Positions 25,696 to 34,542 of a DNA stretch of 64,000 nt are shown one piece after another (position 1 is the stretch's first letter; the number at the start of each line of letters is the position of its first letter). Location: NCBI GenBank assembly GCA_024235635.1, contig JACKMA010000001.1:62001-126000 (forward strand), read 5' to 3'. The stretch comes from Zoogloeaceae bacterium. GTDB taxonomy: Bacteria > Pseudomonadota > Gammaproteobacteria > Burkholderiales > Rhodocyclaceae. The notes below the pieces were generated by a model. It was not told the DNA's origin. It did no database searches and worked only from the letters and a program-made list of their open reading frames with translations. A program made the translations under genes and the position numbers.

Positions 25696-25941
25696 TTATC
25701 CAATTTTCCGCCGGTAAGCACGAATTGCTTCGATGTCGAGCCGATAGTGGCACAACGCCAGGTCACCGGCCAGCACCACCGGCACGAGTTCGCCGTAGGG
25801 CTCCTCCAACTCCGGGCGCTCGTCAACGTCGATCACATCGATGGCGAAGTCGAGCTCCCGCGCAAGGGGCTCCAGTCCCGCCAGCAGCTCGTCGCACAGG
25901 TGACACCAGCGTCGGCTCAGGACGGTCAGCCGCGCACCCAT
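25696..25941 (-). CDS. glutaredoxin-like (DUF836) protein
   Basis: An 81-aa thioredoxin-fold protein with a CHLC redox motif (LSRRWCHLCDELL) near the N terminus and the cis-Pro region VPVVLAG. This is the GrxC/DUF836 type often found between mucD and lepA in betaproteobacteria. It shares its start region with the mucD stop (1-bp overlap). It probably has a thiol-redox role of unknown target. Confidence 0.85.
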   Translation of the reverse strand: MGARLTVLSRRWCHLCDELLAGLEPLARELDFAIDVIDVDERPELEEPYGELVPVVLAGDLALCHYRLDIEAIRAYRRKIG

Positions 25942-27353
25942 CAGTCGGCCCGCAAGCCGACAAAGCTCGCATGCCGGCCGCGCCGCACCAGCAGCGAGAC
26001 CGTGGCACCCGGGTCGAGTGCATCGACGATGCGCCGGTAGTCGTCGATGCCGCCGACGTCACTGCGCCGGCCGTCACTGATCACCGCCTCGATAACGTCA
26101 CCGTATTGCAATTCCTCGGCACCGGAGCCTCCACGCCGACGTTCGATCATCACGCCGCTGCTGATCTTCATTTGCCGCCTCTGCAGCAGGCTCGGTTCGA
26201 TCACGACGAGGCCGAGGCGGTCCTGAGACGGATCGACCGGCGTTTCCGGCCTCGGATTGACCTTCGGCGAGCGATCCTCGGGGAGCTCGGCAACCGCGAT
26301 CGGCATCTCGACGCGCGCGCCCGAGCGCCACAAGGCCATCGACACCTCGCGGCCCGGCGGCGTTGCAGCCACCAGTCGCGGCAACTCTGCCGAAGTCGTG
26401 ACCGGCCGGCCATCGAACTCGACGATGATGTCGCCCTGCTGAACGCCCGCAGACATCGCCGGCGTCTCGTCCATCACCGCGCTGACCAGTGCACCGTGCG
26501 GCGAATCGAGCCCGAACGAGCCGGCCAGTTCTGGAGAGAGTTCCTGGATGACGACGCCGATACGTCCACGGCGCACGCGCCCGCTGTCGCGCAGTTGCTG
26601 TTGCACGTCCATCGCCATGTCGATCGGGATCGAGAAGGCGAGCCCCATGAAACCGCCGGTGCGGCTGAAGATCTGCGAATTGATGCCGACCACTTCGCCG
26701 CGCAGATTGAACAGTGGCCCGCCTGAATTGCCGGGATTGATCGCCACGTCGGTCTGGATGAAGGGCACGAAATTCTCGTACGGCAGCGACCGTGCCTTGG
26801 CGCTGACAATGCCGGCCGTCACCGACTGCTCGAAGCCGAACGGCGAACCGATCGCGACTACCCAATCACCGTCCCGGAGCGCTGCCGGATCCCCCAGGGC
26901 GACCGCCGGCAGATTCTCGCCCGGCACTTTCAGCAGCGCGATATCGGTACGGCGATCGGTACCGACGACTCGGGCCCGGTACTCGTTGCGATCGGCCATG
27001 CGCACGACCACTTCATCCGCCGCCTCGACGACGTGGGCGTTCGTCAGGATGTATCCGTCAGACGAGATCAGGAAGCCGGAACCCTGGGCACGCTCCCGTT
27101 CGTCGCTGTCCGGATCGGGATGGCCCGGTGGCATCTGCCGGCCGAATCCGTTGAATGGCAGTTTCGGGCGCATCGGCTCGCTGCCGGGCCCGTCGAAACG
27201 ATGGGCCCGGATATTGACCACCGCATTGCGATTCTGCTCGACCAGGCGCGCAAATTCCGGCAGATCCCTGGCCATCGCCGCGGACGGCGCGAACTGCCAG
27301 ATCAGCACGACCAGACAGAGGCCCAGTCGGCGCAACACCGGCGAAGTCAGCAA
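25941..27353 (-). CDS. mucD: periplasmic serine protease DegP/MucD
   Basis: A 470-aa HtrA-family protease that clears misfolded envelope proteins. The signal peptide is ending about residue 28 (CLVVLIWQFAPSAAMA). The catalytic triad is complete: His in LTNAHVVEAAD, Asp in DRRTDIALLKV, Ser in GNSGGPLFN. Two PDZ domains follow (GRIGVVIQELSPELAG and a C-terminal one). The start is TTG 27353 with GGAG upstream, inside the end of rseC. Position at the end of the rpoE-rse operon places it under sigma-E control, as for mucD in Pseudomonas. Confidence 0.95.
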   Translation of the reverse strand: MLTSPVLRRLGLCLVVLIWQFAPSAAMARDLPEFARLVEQNRNAVVNIRAHRFDGPGSEPMRPKLPFNGFGRQMPPGHPDPDSDERERAQGSGFLISSDGYILTNAHVVEAADEVVVRMADRNEYRARVVGTDRRTDIALLKVPGENLPAVALGDPAALRDGDWVVAIGSPFGFEQSVTAGIVSAKARSLPYENFVPFIQTDVAINPGNSGGPLFNLRGEVVGINSQIFSRTGGFMGLAFSIPIDMAMDVQQQLRDSGRVRRGRIGVVIQELSPELAGSFGLDSPHGALVSAVMDETPAMSAGVQQGDIIVEFDGRPVTTSAELPRLVAATPPGREVSMALWRSGARVEMPIAVAELPEDRSPKVNPRPETPVDPSQDRLGLVVIEPSLLQRRQMKISSGVMIERRRGGSGAEELQYGDVIEAVISDGRRSDVGGIDDYRRIVDALDPGATVSLLVRRGRHASFVGLRAD

Positions 27354-27790
27354 CGGCTCTCTCCAGGACGACGCAATACCGGTTGCACGTCGGCGCGGCT
27401 CCGGCCGATCAACCGGCTCGCCGCGATGCCGAGCACAAGTCCGCCGAGCGCGCCGGCCAGCGCCGCGCCATCACCGCCGCTGGTGCCGCCGATGATCACG
27501 CCGATCACGGCGCCGACGACGATGCCAAGCACCGGCACCAGATAGCCGAGCATTGCCGCCTGGGCGGAAACCTCCTCGGCCAGGCAGACCAGTACCTGGT
27601 CGCCGACATCGGCCTGGATCGGGTTGTCCAGCCAGAAGTCGGCCTGCTCGGGTCGAAACATCGAGCCGATGCGGGCACCGCCACAACCGCCGCTCTCATG
27701 GCATCGACCGCAGCCCCCGCCACCGGAACGGGTACGCACCAGCGCCCGACCCTGCTCGACGGCAACCACTTCGCCCGGCACCTCGATCAT
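27347..27790 (-). CDS. rseC: SoxR-reducing / sigma-E regulatory protein RseC
   Basis: A 147-aa inner-membrane protein. The N-terminal domain carries a Cys cluster (CGRCHESGGC), and two hydrophobic helices follow (YLVPVLGIVVGAVIGVII and a Gly/Ala-rich second one). RseC/MucC proteins modulate sigma-E activity and in E. coli also act in reducing SoxR. It overlaps rseB by 4 bp and mucD by 7 bp. Confidence 0.9.
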   Translation of the reverse strand: MIEVPGEVVAVEQGRALVRTRSGGGGCGRCHESGGCGGARIGSMFRPEQADFWLDNPIQADVGDQVLVCLAEEVSAQAAMLGYLVPVLGIVVGAVIGVIIGGTSGGDGAALAGALGGLVLGIAASRLIGRSRADVQPVLRRPGESRC

Positions 27791-28755
27791 CGCGCCGCCA
27801 CCTCGACCGCATTGGCCAGCACCTGCACGGCACGCGCCGGCGTCTCCCCGAGTGCGGTCACAAGATGGTCGTCGAGCCTGCGCGTGAAGATATTGACCGG
27901 CCCGGAATTGGTTGCGCCGAGGCTCTTGTTGCCGGCAGCCGGCATCGGTTCGATGAACACCGACATGCTCGCCAATCCGTCCGAGAACACCATATGCACG
28001 ACCTCGCCGTGGGCCTCGCCGAGTCTGCGCCGAACCGCACTGGTCATCTTGAATCCCGGCACCTCGGACGCCAGCCGCCAGCCCAGACCCTCGCCCGCGA
28101 CCTCGCTGCCCCGGGCGTTGATCACCTTCCAGCCCTGTTCGTCCTCGAACGGGCTGGTGAATTCATCCTTCGGGATGTTTGCGCCGACGACCACCTCGGT
28201 AAAACTGAACTGTTCGACGACATCGCCCGCATCATCGCTCATCCGCGCCTTCAGCAAAAGCCCACTGTCCACGTCGGCCCACAGCGTCAGGCCATAGCGC
28301 AACTCGTCGAGCGGCTCGAGCAGGATCTGCCGGGCCTGCAGGCCGGCCACCCGGTCGAGCGGCCCGAGGCGAATGCGATAGTGATCGCTCAGGCTGATGT
28401 CGGAGGCCACCAGGCGCGACGGAAAGCCCCGGCTGCTGCCGGCCTGATCGACGATCAGGGTGCGTTGGCGCGGCAAATAGCAGCGCACCTGGTCTCGCGT
28501 GCGAATGACCTGGCGTGGACTGCCGTCGAGACTTTCGAGCTTTTCCAGCTCGTGGTCACCGGCAAATACATGAACGATTCGCGAGGTCTCGCTGCGACTG
28601 CCGGACTGGTAGACGATCACCCCGCTGTAGCTGAGCTTCTGTCCGGCGGTGTAGATGCGTCCGATCCAGGCCATCGGGTCGTCTTCGGCCGCCGCGCGCC
28701 CTGCTGCCAGCAGCGCGATCACGACTGCGAAGATCGGCGCGAGGGCGTATCTCAT
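27787..28755 (-). CDS. rseB: sigma-E regulatory protein RseB/MucB
   Basis: A 322-aa periplasmic protein with a clear signal peptide (cleavage after AAGRAAA). The N-terminal domain is lipoprotein-carrier-like, starting with KLSYSGVIVYQSG. The C-terminal MucB/RseB domain contains GWRLASEVPGFKM and the VHMVFSDGLASMSVFIEP segment. RseB binds RseA and shields it from DegS cleavage. Start at 28755; overlaps rseA by 4 bp and rseC by 4 bp. Confidence 0.93.
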   Translation of the reverse strand: MRYALAPIFAVVIALLAAGRAAAEDDPMAWIGRIYTAGQKLSYSGVIVYQSGSRSETSRIVHVFAGDHELEKLESLDGSPRQVIRTRDQVRCYLPRQRTLIVDQAGSSRGFPSRLVASDISLSDHYRIRLGPLDRVAGLQARQILLEPLDELRYGLTLWADVDSGLLLKARMSDDAGDVVEQFSFTEVVVGANIPKDEFTSPFEDEQGWKVINARGSEVAGEGLGWRLASEVPGFKMTSAVRRRLGEAHGEVVHMVFSDGLASMSVFIEPMPAAGNKSLGATNSGPVNIFTRRLDDHLVTALGETPARAVQVLANAVEVAAR

Positions 28756-29273
28756 CGAGCGCCGCCCTGGACCTCGGAAACCGACCTCACGTACTGGGCA
28801 ACACCGGGCAACGGACTGTTGCGGCTGGACGCCTGGTGGATGAACACGTACTCGCGGTGCGGTTCGATCGAACCGTTGGCCACCGGTGCGACGTGCCCAG
28901 CCTTGCGATCGAGCTTGGCGACCGGCTGAACCGCGCGAATCTCGGGATCGCCGCCGATCGTCGTCGCCATCCAGGCCACGACGGCGACGCCCATAACCGA
29001 CGCCGCGATCGGCAATGCCCGGTGCGTGAGCGTGCTCTTGAGACGGGCGGCGCGGCGCGGCGCCAGCACCGTCGGCTCGGACTCCAGCGCGCTCATCACG
29101 CCATCGACGATGCTGCTGCCGGCGACTCGTTCGCCACGCATGGCGTCGCCAATCAGACAATAGACCTGCCATCGTTCGCGCAACTCCTCGTCTGCGCGAA
29201 TCCTGGCCAGCACGGCATCTTCCCGGTCTTGCGCTGCGGCTCCGTCAAGTACCGCAGAGAGTTCCTCTTTCAT
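28752..29273 (-). CDS. rseA: anti-sigma-E factor RseA/MucA
   Basis: A 173-aa single-pass inner-membrane protein. The cytoplasmic N-terminal domain (EELSAVLDGAAAQDRED...ERWQVYCLIGDAMRG) is the sigma-E-binding fold. One transmembrane helix (LPIAASVMGVAVVAWMATTI) and a periplasmic RseB-binding tail follow. ATG 29273, 2 bp after the rpoE stop, gives the usual N terminus; GTG 29282 inside rpoE is an alternative. Confidence 0.93.
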   Translation of the reverse strand: MKEELSAVLDGAAAQDREDAVLARIRADEELRERWQVYCLIGDAMRGERVAGSSIVDGVMSALESEPTVLAPRRAARLKSTLTHRALPIAASVMGVAVVAWMATTIGGDPEIRAVQPVAKLDRKAGHVAPVANGSIEPHREYVFIHQASSRNSPLPGVAQYVRSVSEVQGGAR

Positions 29274-29275
29274 CT

Positions 29276-29875
29276 CTACCACCGCTTGTCTGGTGAAACT
29301 TCCAACATCGGCCTGAGGCGTTCGGCAATCGCCTCGCGCGCCCTGAAAATTCGGGATCGGACGGTACCGATGGGGCAGCCCATGATGCCGGCGATCTCCT
29401 CGTAGCTGAGCCCTTCCAGTTCCCGCAGCACGATTGCCGTGCGCAAGTCGTCGGGCAATGCCTCCATCGCGGACTCCACGGTCTCGCCAATCTGTTTCGA
29501 CAGCAGCATCCGCTCCGGCGTGTTGATGTCCCGCAGCTGTTCGCCCTCGTCGAAGCTTTCGGCTTCCTCGGAGTCGAATCCGGTCGAAGTCGGTGCCCGC
29601 CGGCCCTGCGACACCAGGTAGTTCTTGGCGGTGTTGATACCGATCCGATAGAGCCAGGTATAGAAGGCGCTGTCGCCTCTGAATGACGGCAATGCCCGAT
29701 ACGCCTTGACGAATGTTTCCTGTGCGACGTCCTCCACCTCGGCCGCGTCCCGGATCAGGCGCGACAGCAGACGCATCAGCTTGCGCTGATACTTCGCGAC
29801 CAGCAGGCCGAAAGCCTGCTTGTCACCGTTCTGCACGCGCTCGACCAGACGCTGGTCAATTTCACGATCGCTCAT
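29276..29875 (-). CDS. rpoE: envelope stress sigma factor RpoE (AlgU)
   Basis: A 199-aa ECF sigma factor. Region 2 includes LMRLLSRLIRDAAEVEDVAQETFVKAYRALPSFRGDSAFYTWLYRI, the typical RpoE text, and region 4 includes LSYEEIAGIMGCPIGTVRSRIFRAREAI. It directs transcription of envelope-stress genes and is held by RseA. The start at 29875 (MSDREIDQRLVERV) matches the family. A sigma-E-type promoter upstream suggests autoregulation. Confidence 0.96.
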   Translation of the reverse strand: MSDREIDQRLVERVQNGDKQAFGLLVAKYQRKLMRLLSRLIRDAAEVEDVAQETFVKAYRALPSFRGDSAFYTWLYRIGINTAKNYLVSQGRRAPTSTGFDSEEAESFDEGEQLRDINTPERMLLSKQIGETVESAMEALPDDLRTAIVLRELEGLSYEEIAGIMGCPIGTVRSRIFRAREAIAERLRPMLEVSPDKRW

Positions 29876-29938
29876 CGCCGGGGAATATCGCCTTGGGTTC
29901 GGGACTACCGCCGACGCAGCCTTGCGTCGGGGCGGCAA

Positions 29939-30014
29939 AGTATAAACCAAGCCTTTGCAGCGACTGTTTGCGACCGACACGCAGGCACAGACTGCAAGCG
30001 TTTCGATTAGTTCA
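29939..30014 (-). promoter_or_regulatory. promoter region of rpoE, with a sigma-E-type site
   Basis: On the minus strand TGAACTA (30008-30014) and TCTGT (29987-29991) are separated by 16 bp. This is close to the sigma-E consensus GGAACTT-16-TCTGA and fits autoregulation. A second, sigma-70-like -10 (TATACT, 29939-29944) lies nearer the gene, so a housekeeping start is also possible. Confidence 0.5.
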
Positions 30015-30063
30015 TACCCCTTGTACCAACAGGTGATTGGACGATCACGGCGGCGCACCCGGC

Positions 30064-30091
30064 TTGACCCCCAGCCCGCTTGCTTTAGACT
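30064..30091 (+). promoter_or_regulatory. sigma-70-like promoter for nadB
   Basis: TTGACC (30064-30069), a 16-bp spacer and TAGACT (30086-30091) lie 35 bp before the nadB start in the divergent rpoE-nadB gap. An inverted repeat GCCGAATCGGC follows directly and could bind a repressor. Confidence 0.45.
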
Positions 30092-30125
30092 GCCGAATCG
30101 GCAATTCGGTGCCCGGCAGCGACTG

Positions 30126-31736
30126 GTGAAGACCTTCGACGTACTGATTCTCGGCAGCGGCCTGGCCGGCCAGACGGCGGCCCTGAGGCTCGCCGACACC
30201 CACCGTGTCGCCCTGGTCACGAAGCGTGGGCTGGCCGACGGCGCAACCAACTGGGCACAGGGTGGAATCGCCGCCGTGCTGGATCCGACCGACGACGTCG
30301 ACGCCCACGTCGCCGATACCTGCATCGCCGGTGCCGGACTCTGCGACCCGCACGCCACGCGCTTCGTCGTCGACAACGGCCGGCAGGCGATCGAGTGGCT
30401 GATCGAACGTGGCGTCCCGTTCACCCGTGATACTGCCAGCGAGGTCGGCTACCACCTGACCCGGGAAGGTGGCCACGGCCACCGCAGGATCATCCATGCC
30501 GCCGACGCGACCGGTGCGGCGGTGCAAAAGACGCTGAATGAACAGGTCCGGGCGCATCCGTCGATTTCGGTGTTCGAGCAACACATTGCCGTCGACCTGA
30601 TCATCGGCAGCAAGATCGGGCACGGCGAGCACGGCTGCCTCGGCGCCTATGTCCTCGATGTCGATGGCGATCGGGTCGAGACCTTTCGAGCCCACGCGAC
30701 GATTCTCGCCACCGGAGGCGCCGGCAAGACCTACCTCTACACGACCAATCCGGATACCGCGACCGGCGACGGCGTGGCCATGGCCTGGCGCGCCGGCTGC
30801 CGCGTGGCGAACATGGAATTCATCCAGTTCCACCCGACCTGCCTGTATCACCCGCAGGCCAAGTCCTACCTGATCAGCGAGGCCGTACGCGGCGAAGGCG
30901 GCCTGCTCAAGCGGGCCGACGGCAGCCGCTTCATGCCCGAACACGACCAGCGGGCCGAACTCGCGCCGCGCGACATCGTCGCCCGGGCGATTGATTTCGA
31001 GATGAAGCGCGACGGTTCGGACTGCGTGTTTCTCGACATCAGCCACAAGGATCGACACTTCCTCGAAGCCCATTTCCCGAACATTCTGGCGCGCTGCATG
31101 GAATTGGGCATCGACATTGCACGCGAGCCGATACCGGTGGTGCCGGCGGCCCACTACACCTGTGGCGGCGTCCTCACCGATCTCGACGCATGCACCGATG
31201 TCGACGCCCTGTACGCGATCGGCGAGACCGCGTGCACCGGCCTGCACGGCGCCAATCGACTGGCGAGCAATTCGCTGCTCGAGTGCGTGGTGTTCGGCGA
31301 GGCCGCGGCACGCCACATCGCTGTCGGCCGGCACCGCTCACTGCCCGAGATACCCAACTGGGACGAGAGCCGCGTGACCGACGCCGACGAGGAAGTCGTG
31401 ATCGCCCACAACTGGGATGAACTGCGACGCTTCATGTGGGACTACGTCGGCATCGTCCGCACCGACAAGCGCCTCGAACGGGCGCAGCATCGAATTCGCC
31501 TGCTGACGCGCGAGATCGAGGAGTACTACAGCAACTTCCGCGTCACCAACGATCTGATCGAACTGCGCAATCTGGTGCTTACGGCCGACCTGATCGTGCG
31601 CAGCGCGATGAAGCGCAAGGAGAGCCGCGGCCTGCACTTCAGCCGCGACTACATGGAAACCGACGAGCGCCCTCGCAATACGGTACTGCGGCCGAGCCCG
31701 AAAGCCCATCCGCTGGGATCGCTGCCGTCACGCTGA
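30126..31736 (+). CDS. nadB: L-aspartate oxidase
   Basis: A 536-aa FAD enzyme oxidising L-aspartate to iminoaspartate, the first step of de novo NAD synthesis. The dinucleotide-binding motif LILGSGLAGQTAALRLA is at the N terminus. Active-site segments GGIAAVLD, GGHGHRRIIHAADATG, the FHPTCLY box and PAAHYTCGGV-TDL are all present, with a C-terminal helical domain. GTG 30126 is the start that places the FAD motif at residue about 7. Its 3' end overlaps the convergent ygfX-like gene by 9 bp. Confidence 0.95.
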   Translation: MKTFDVLILGSGLAGQTAALRLADTHRVALVTKRGLADGATNWAQGGIAAVLDPTDDVDAHVADTCIAGAGLCDPHATRFVVDNGRQAIEWLIERGVPFTRDTASEVGYHLTREGGHGHRRIIHAADATGAAVQKTLNEQVRAHPSISVFEQHIAVDLIIGSKIGHGEHGCLGAYVLDVDGDRVETFRAHATILATGGAGKTYLYTTNPDTATGDGVAMAWRAGCRVANMEFIQFHPTCLYHPQAKSYLISEAVRGEGGLLKRADGSRFMPEHDQRAELAPRDIVARAIDFEMKRDGSDCVFLDISHKDRHFLEAHFPNILARCMELGIDIAREPIPVVPAAHYTCGGVLTDLDACTDVDALYAIGETACTGLHGANRLASNSLLECVVFGEAAARHIAVGRHRSLPEIPNWDESRVTDADEEVVIAHNWDELRRFMWDYVGIVRTDKRLERAQHRIRLLTREIEEYYSNFRVTNDLIELRNLVLTADLIVRSAMKRKESRGLHFSRDYMETDERPRNTVLRPSPKAHPLGSLPSR

Positions 31737-32201
31737 CTCGCCGGCCGGCGCCGCCCGTTGGCGCGCCCATAACCGGCACAGATGCCAGTCTTCGGTTCGT
31801 TCGAACGAGTCCGCGAGCAACATCAGATCACGACGGCTGCCGCCGGCGTCGCGCCATCCGATCCAGATCGCGCCGCCGAGCTGGCGCACCTGCTCGACCG
31901 GCCAGCTCACGTCGTCGCCGACAACTGCCAGCCGCTCGCCGAAATGCAGCTGGTGGCGCGCCGCATTGCCGACGCGCTTGAGATCGCGCGGCAGCAACAG
32001 CGCAAGCAACAGCAGCGCCGCAATTTTCGGCAACCCGTCAAAGCTCGCCATCAGAATCGATACCGCAACGACCAGATAGAGCACGCAGACACACGCCAGC
32101 AGCGTGCGCGACGGGCGCAGCGACACCTTCGGTGCCCTTGCCGCCAGCGACCCGCCATCGCCGCGGCTCGCGGCTGTCGAATCAGACCCGCTTGAAGGCA
32201 A
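31728..32201 (-). CDS. YgfX/CptA-like membrane protein
   Basis: A 157-aa protein with two adjacent hydrophobic segments (LLACVCVLYLVVAVSILM and IAALLLLALLLP) near residues 33-72. A soluble C-terminal domain containing WHLCRLW follows. This is the layout of YgfX-type proteins, which in betaproteobacteria often lie beside nadB. The TTG start at 32201 overlaps the fabF end by 20 bp; a later GTG start is possible. YgfX has been discussed as a cell-division-related toxin in E. coli, but no partner antitoxin gene is present here, so that role is not claimed. Confidence 0.65.
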   Translation of the reverse strand: MPSSGSDSTAASRGDGGSLAARAPKVSLRPSRTLLACVCVLYLVVAVSILMASFDGLPKIAALLLLALLLPRDLKRVGNAARHQLHFGERLAVVGDDVSWPVEQVRQLGGAIWIGWRDAGGSRRDLMLLADSFERTEDWHLCRLWARQRAAPAGESA

Positions 32202-33417
32202 GCGTGCCGTTGGTACCGCCGAATCCGAAGTTGTTCTTCAGGGCAATGTCGATCTTGAGGTCCCGCGCAGTGTTCGCGCAGTAATCGAGATCGCACTCGG
32301 GATCCTGTTCGAAGATGTTGATCGTCGGCGGCGAGATCTGGTGATGGACGGCCAGCACCGTCAGCACCGACTCGAGACCGCCGGCACCGCCGAGTAGATG
32401 GCCGGTCATCGACTTGGTCGAGTTCACCACCAGCTTGCGCGCGATGTCGGCACCGAAGGCCAGCTTGATCGCTTCAGTCTCGTTCTTGTCGCCCAGCGGC
32501 GTCGAGGTGCCGTGTGCATTGAGATACTGCACCTGATCGGCGTTGATGCCGGCGTTGGCCAGGGCATTGGCCATGCTGCGACACGGGCCGGCGGTGTCCG
32601 GCGCCGTCATGTGGTAGGCATCGGCACTCATGCCGAAGCCGACCAACTCGGCATAGATCCTGGCACCGCGACGTTTGGCATGCTCGTATTCCTCGAGCAC
32701 CAGCACGCCGGCACCCTCGCCCAGCACGAAGCCGTCGCGCCCGGTATCCCACGGACGGCTGGCCGTGGCCGGATCGTCGTTGCGCGTCGACAAGGCCTTG
32801 GCCGAAGCGAAGCCACCGATCGCCAGCGGCGTCACCGACGATTCGGCGCCGCCGCAGACCATCGCATCGGCATCGCCGTATTCGATCATCCGCGCCGCCA
32901 GCCCGATCGCGTGCAGGCCGGTGGTGCAGGCAGTGACAACCGAAATGTTCGGCCCCTTCATGCCGTGCATGATCGAAAGGTTGCCGGAGATCATGTTGAT
33001 GATCGTGCCGGGAATGAAGAACGGGGAAATCTTGCGCGGCCCGCTCGCCAGGAAGTCATTGTGCGTATCCTCGATCATCGGCAGTCCGCCGATTCCCGAG
33101 CCGATGTTGACCCCGATGCGCTCGGCGTTCTCGTCGGTGACTTCCAGTCCCGAGTCCCGGATCGCCTGGACACCTGCGGCCAGCCCGTAGTGGATGAAGA
33201 TATCCATCCGACGGGCTTCCTTCGGCGACAGGTAGGCGGTGGCGTCGAAGCCCTTGACCTCACCGGCGATCTTGACCGGAAAGTTGGAGGTATCGAAGCG
33301 CGTGATGCCGGCGATTCCGGAGCGCCCATTGACGATGGCATCCCAGATTTCCGGGACGGTGTTGCCGACCGGCGCGACCGCACCGAGGCCGGTGACTACG
33401 ATTCTGCGACGTGCCAA
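32182..33417 (-). CDS. fabF: 3-oxoacyl-[ACP] synthase II
   Basis: A 411-aa condensing enzyme elongating acyl-ACP with malonyl-ACP. The thiolase-fold catalytic Cys lies in SVVTACTTGLHAIG, and the two His in LNAHGTSTPLGD and MTGHLLGGAGG. The N-terminal RRIVVTGLGAVAPVGN is standard. Last gene of the fatty acid operon, 26 bp after acpP. Confidence 0.96.
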   Translation of the reverse strand: MARRRIVVTGLGAVAPVGNTVPEIWDAIVNGRSGIAGITRFDTSNFPVKIAGEVKGFDATAYLSPKEARRMDIFIHYGLAAGVQAIRDSGLEVTDENAERIGVNIGSGIGGLPMIEDTHNDFLASGPRKISPFFIPGTIINMISGNLSIMHGMKGPNISVVTACTTGLHAIGLAARMIEYGDADAMVCGGAESSVTPLAIGGFASAKALSTRNDDPATASRPWDTGRDGFVLGEGAGVLVLEEYEHAKRRGARIYAELVGFGMSADAYHMTAPDTAGPCRSMANALANAGINADQVQYLNAHGTSTPLGDKNETEAIKLAFGADIARKLVVNSTKSMTGHLLGGAGGLESVLTVLAVHHQISPPTINIFEQDPECDLDYCANTARDLKIDIALKNNFGFGGTNGTLAFKRV

Positions 33418-33443
33418 TGTTTGCTCCGGCAGCTACGGGAAAA

Positions 33444-33683
33444 TTACTTCTTCAGGTGCGCATTGACGTAGTCAATGGCCTGCTGGACGGTTGTGATCTT
33501 CTCCGCTTCTTCGTCAGGGATCTCGCACTCGAACTCTTCTTCGAGGGCCATCACCAGTTCGACGGTATCGAGGGAATCCGCCCCGAGGTCGTCGACGAAC
33601 GAGGATTCGTTCTTGATTTCCGACTCATTCACACCGAGTTGCTCCGCGACAATCTTCTTGACGCGCTGTTCGATGTTCTCCAT
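33444..33683 (-). CDS. acpP: acyl carrier protein
   Basis: A 79-aa acidic protein with the phosphopantetheine attachment Ser in DDLGADSLDTVELVMALEEEF. It carries acyl intermediates of fatty acid synthesis and is activated by AcpS (19221-19598). A gap of about 105 bp separates it from fabG, so it may have its own promoter for high expression. Confidence 0.98.
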   Translation of the reverse strand: MENIEQRVKKIVAEQLGVNESEIKNESSFVDDLGADSLDTVELVMALEEEFECEIPDEEAEKITTVQQAIDYVNAHLKK

Positions 33684-33788
33684 GAATTTGCTCCTTGACT
33701 GAGTGTGAGCGGGTTACGTCAAAAAAAACCCGCGTATTCTACCAAAAAGCCCGAATCCCGCTATCCATGCAGGAATCGGAGCTGTTTT

Positions 33789-34538
33789 TCAGGCCATGTA
33801 CATGCCGCCATTGACATGCAGTGTGGTCCCGGTGACGTACGAGGCCGCGGGTGAGGCCAGAAAGCCCACCGCGGCAGCAATTTCTGTAGGTTCGCCGAGC
33901 CGCCCCAGCGCGATCTGCTGCTGCAGCGCCGCACGGCTTTCCTCCGGCAGTTCGCGGGTCATGTCGGTATCGATGAACCCGGGCGCCACGCAATTGACGG
34001 TAATGCCGCGGCTGCCGAGTTCCCGTGCCAACGCGCGGCTCATGCCGGCGACGCCGGCCTTGGCTGCTGCGTAGTTGGCCTGCCCGGCATTGCCGGAGCT
34101 GCCGACCACCGAAGTGATGTTGATGATGCGTCCATGGCGGGCCTTCATCATCCCGCGCATCACCAGCCGACTCATGCGATAGACCGCCTTCAGGTTGGTC
34201 TCGATCACCGCGTCCCACTCTTCGTCCTTCATCCGGAGCGCAAGGTTGTCGCGGGTGATGCCGGCGTTGTTCACGAGAACCGCGACCGGCCCGAATTCCT
34301 TTTCGAGCGCGGATACGGCCTGCTCGGCAGCGCTGGCGTCGGTGACGTCGAGTCGCAAGCCACGGCCATCGAGCCCTGCCTCGTCGAACGCGCGTCCGAT
34401 CTCGGCAGCACCGCCGTCGCTGGTCGCAGTTCCGACCACGAAGGCGCCCATGCCGGCCAGTTCCATCGCCACCGCGCGGCCGATGCCGCGGCTGGCACCG
34501 GTCACCAATGCGAGTTTGCCCGCCAGTATCTTGCTCAC
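33789..34538 (-). CDS. fabG: 3-oxoacyl-[ACP] reductase
   Basis: A 249-aa short-chain dehydrogenase, NADPH-dependent. The cofactor motif TGASRGIG, the NNAG motif and the catalytic Ser-Tyr-Lys set (ITSVVGSSGNAGQANYAAAKAG) are present. The start is GTG 34538 with GAGG upstream, 4 bp after fabD. Confidence 0.96.
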   Translation of the reverse strand: MSKILAGKLALVTGASRGIGRAVAMELAGMGAFVVGTATSDGGAAEIGRAFDEAGLDGRGLRLDVTDASAAEQAVSALEKEFGPVAVLVNNAGITRDNLALRMKDEEWDAVIETNLKAVYRMSRLVMRGMMKARHGRIINITSVVGSSGNAGQANYAAAKAGVAGMSRALARELGSRGITVNCVAPGFIDTDMTRELPEESRAALQQQIALGRLGEPTEIAAAVGFLASPAASYVTGTTLHVNGGMYMA

Positions 34539-34542
34539 GTCC

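Noticed and set aside
33709..33733. GCGGGTT / AACCCGC hairpin between acpP and fabG as terminator
   Set aside because: On the operon strand the T-run lies inside the loop, not after the stem, and the fatty acid genes continue on both sides.
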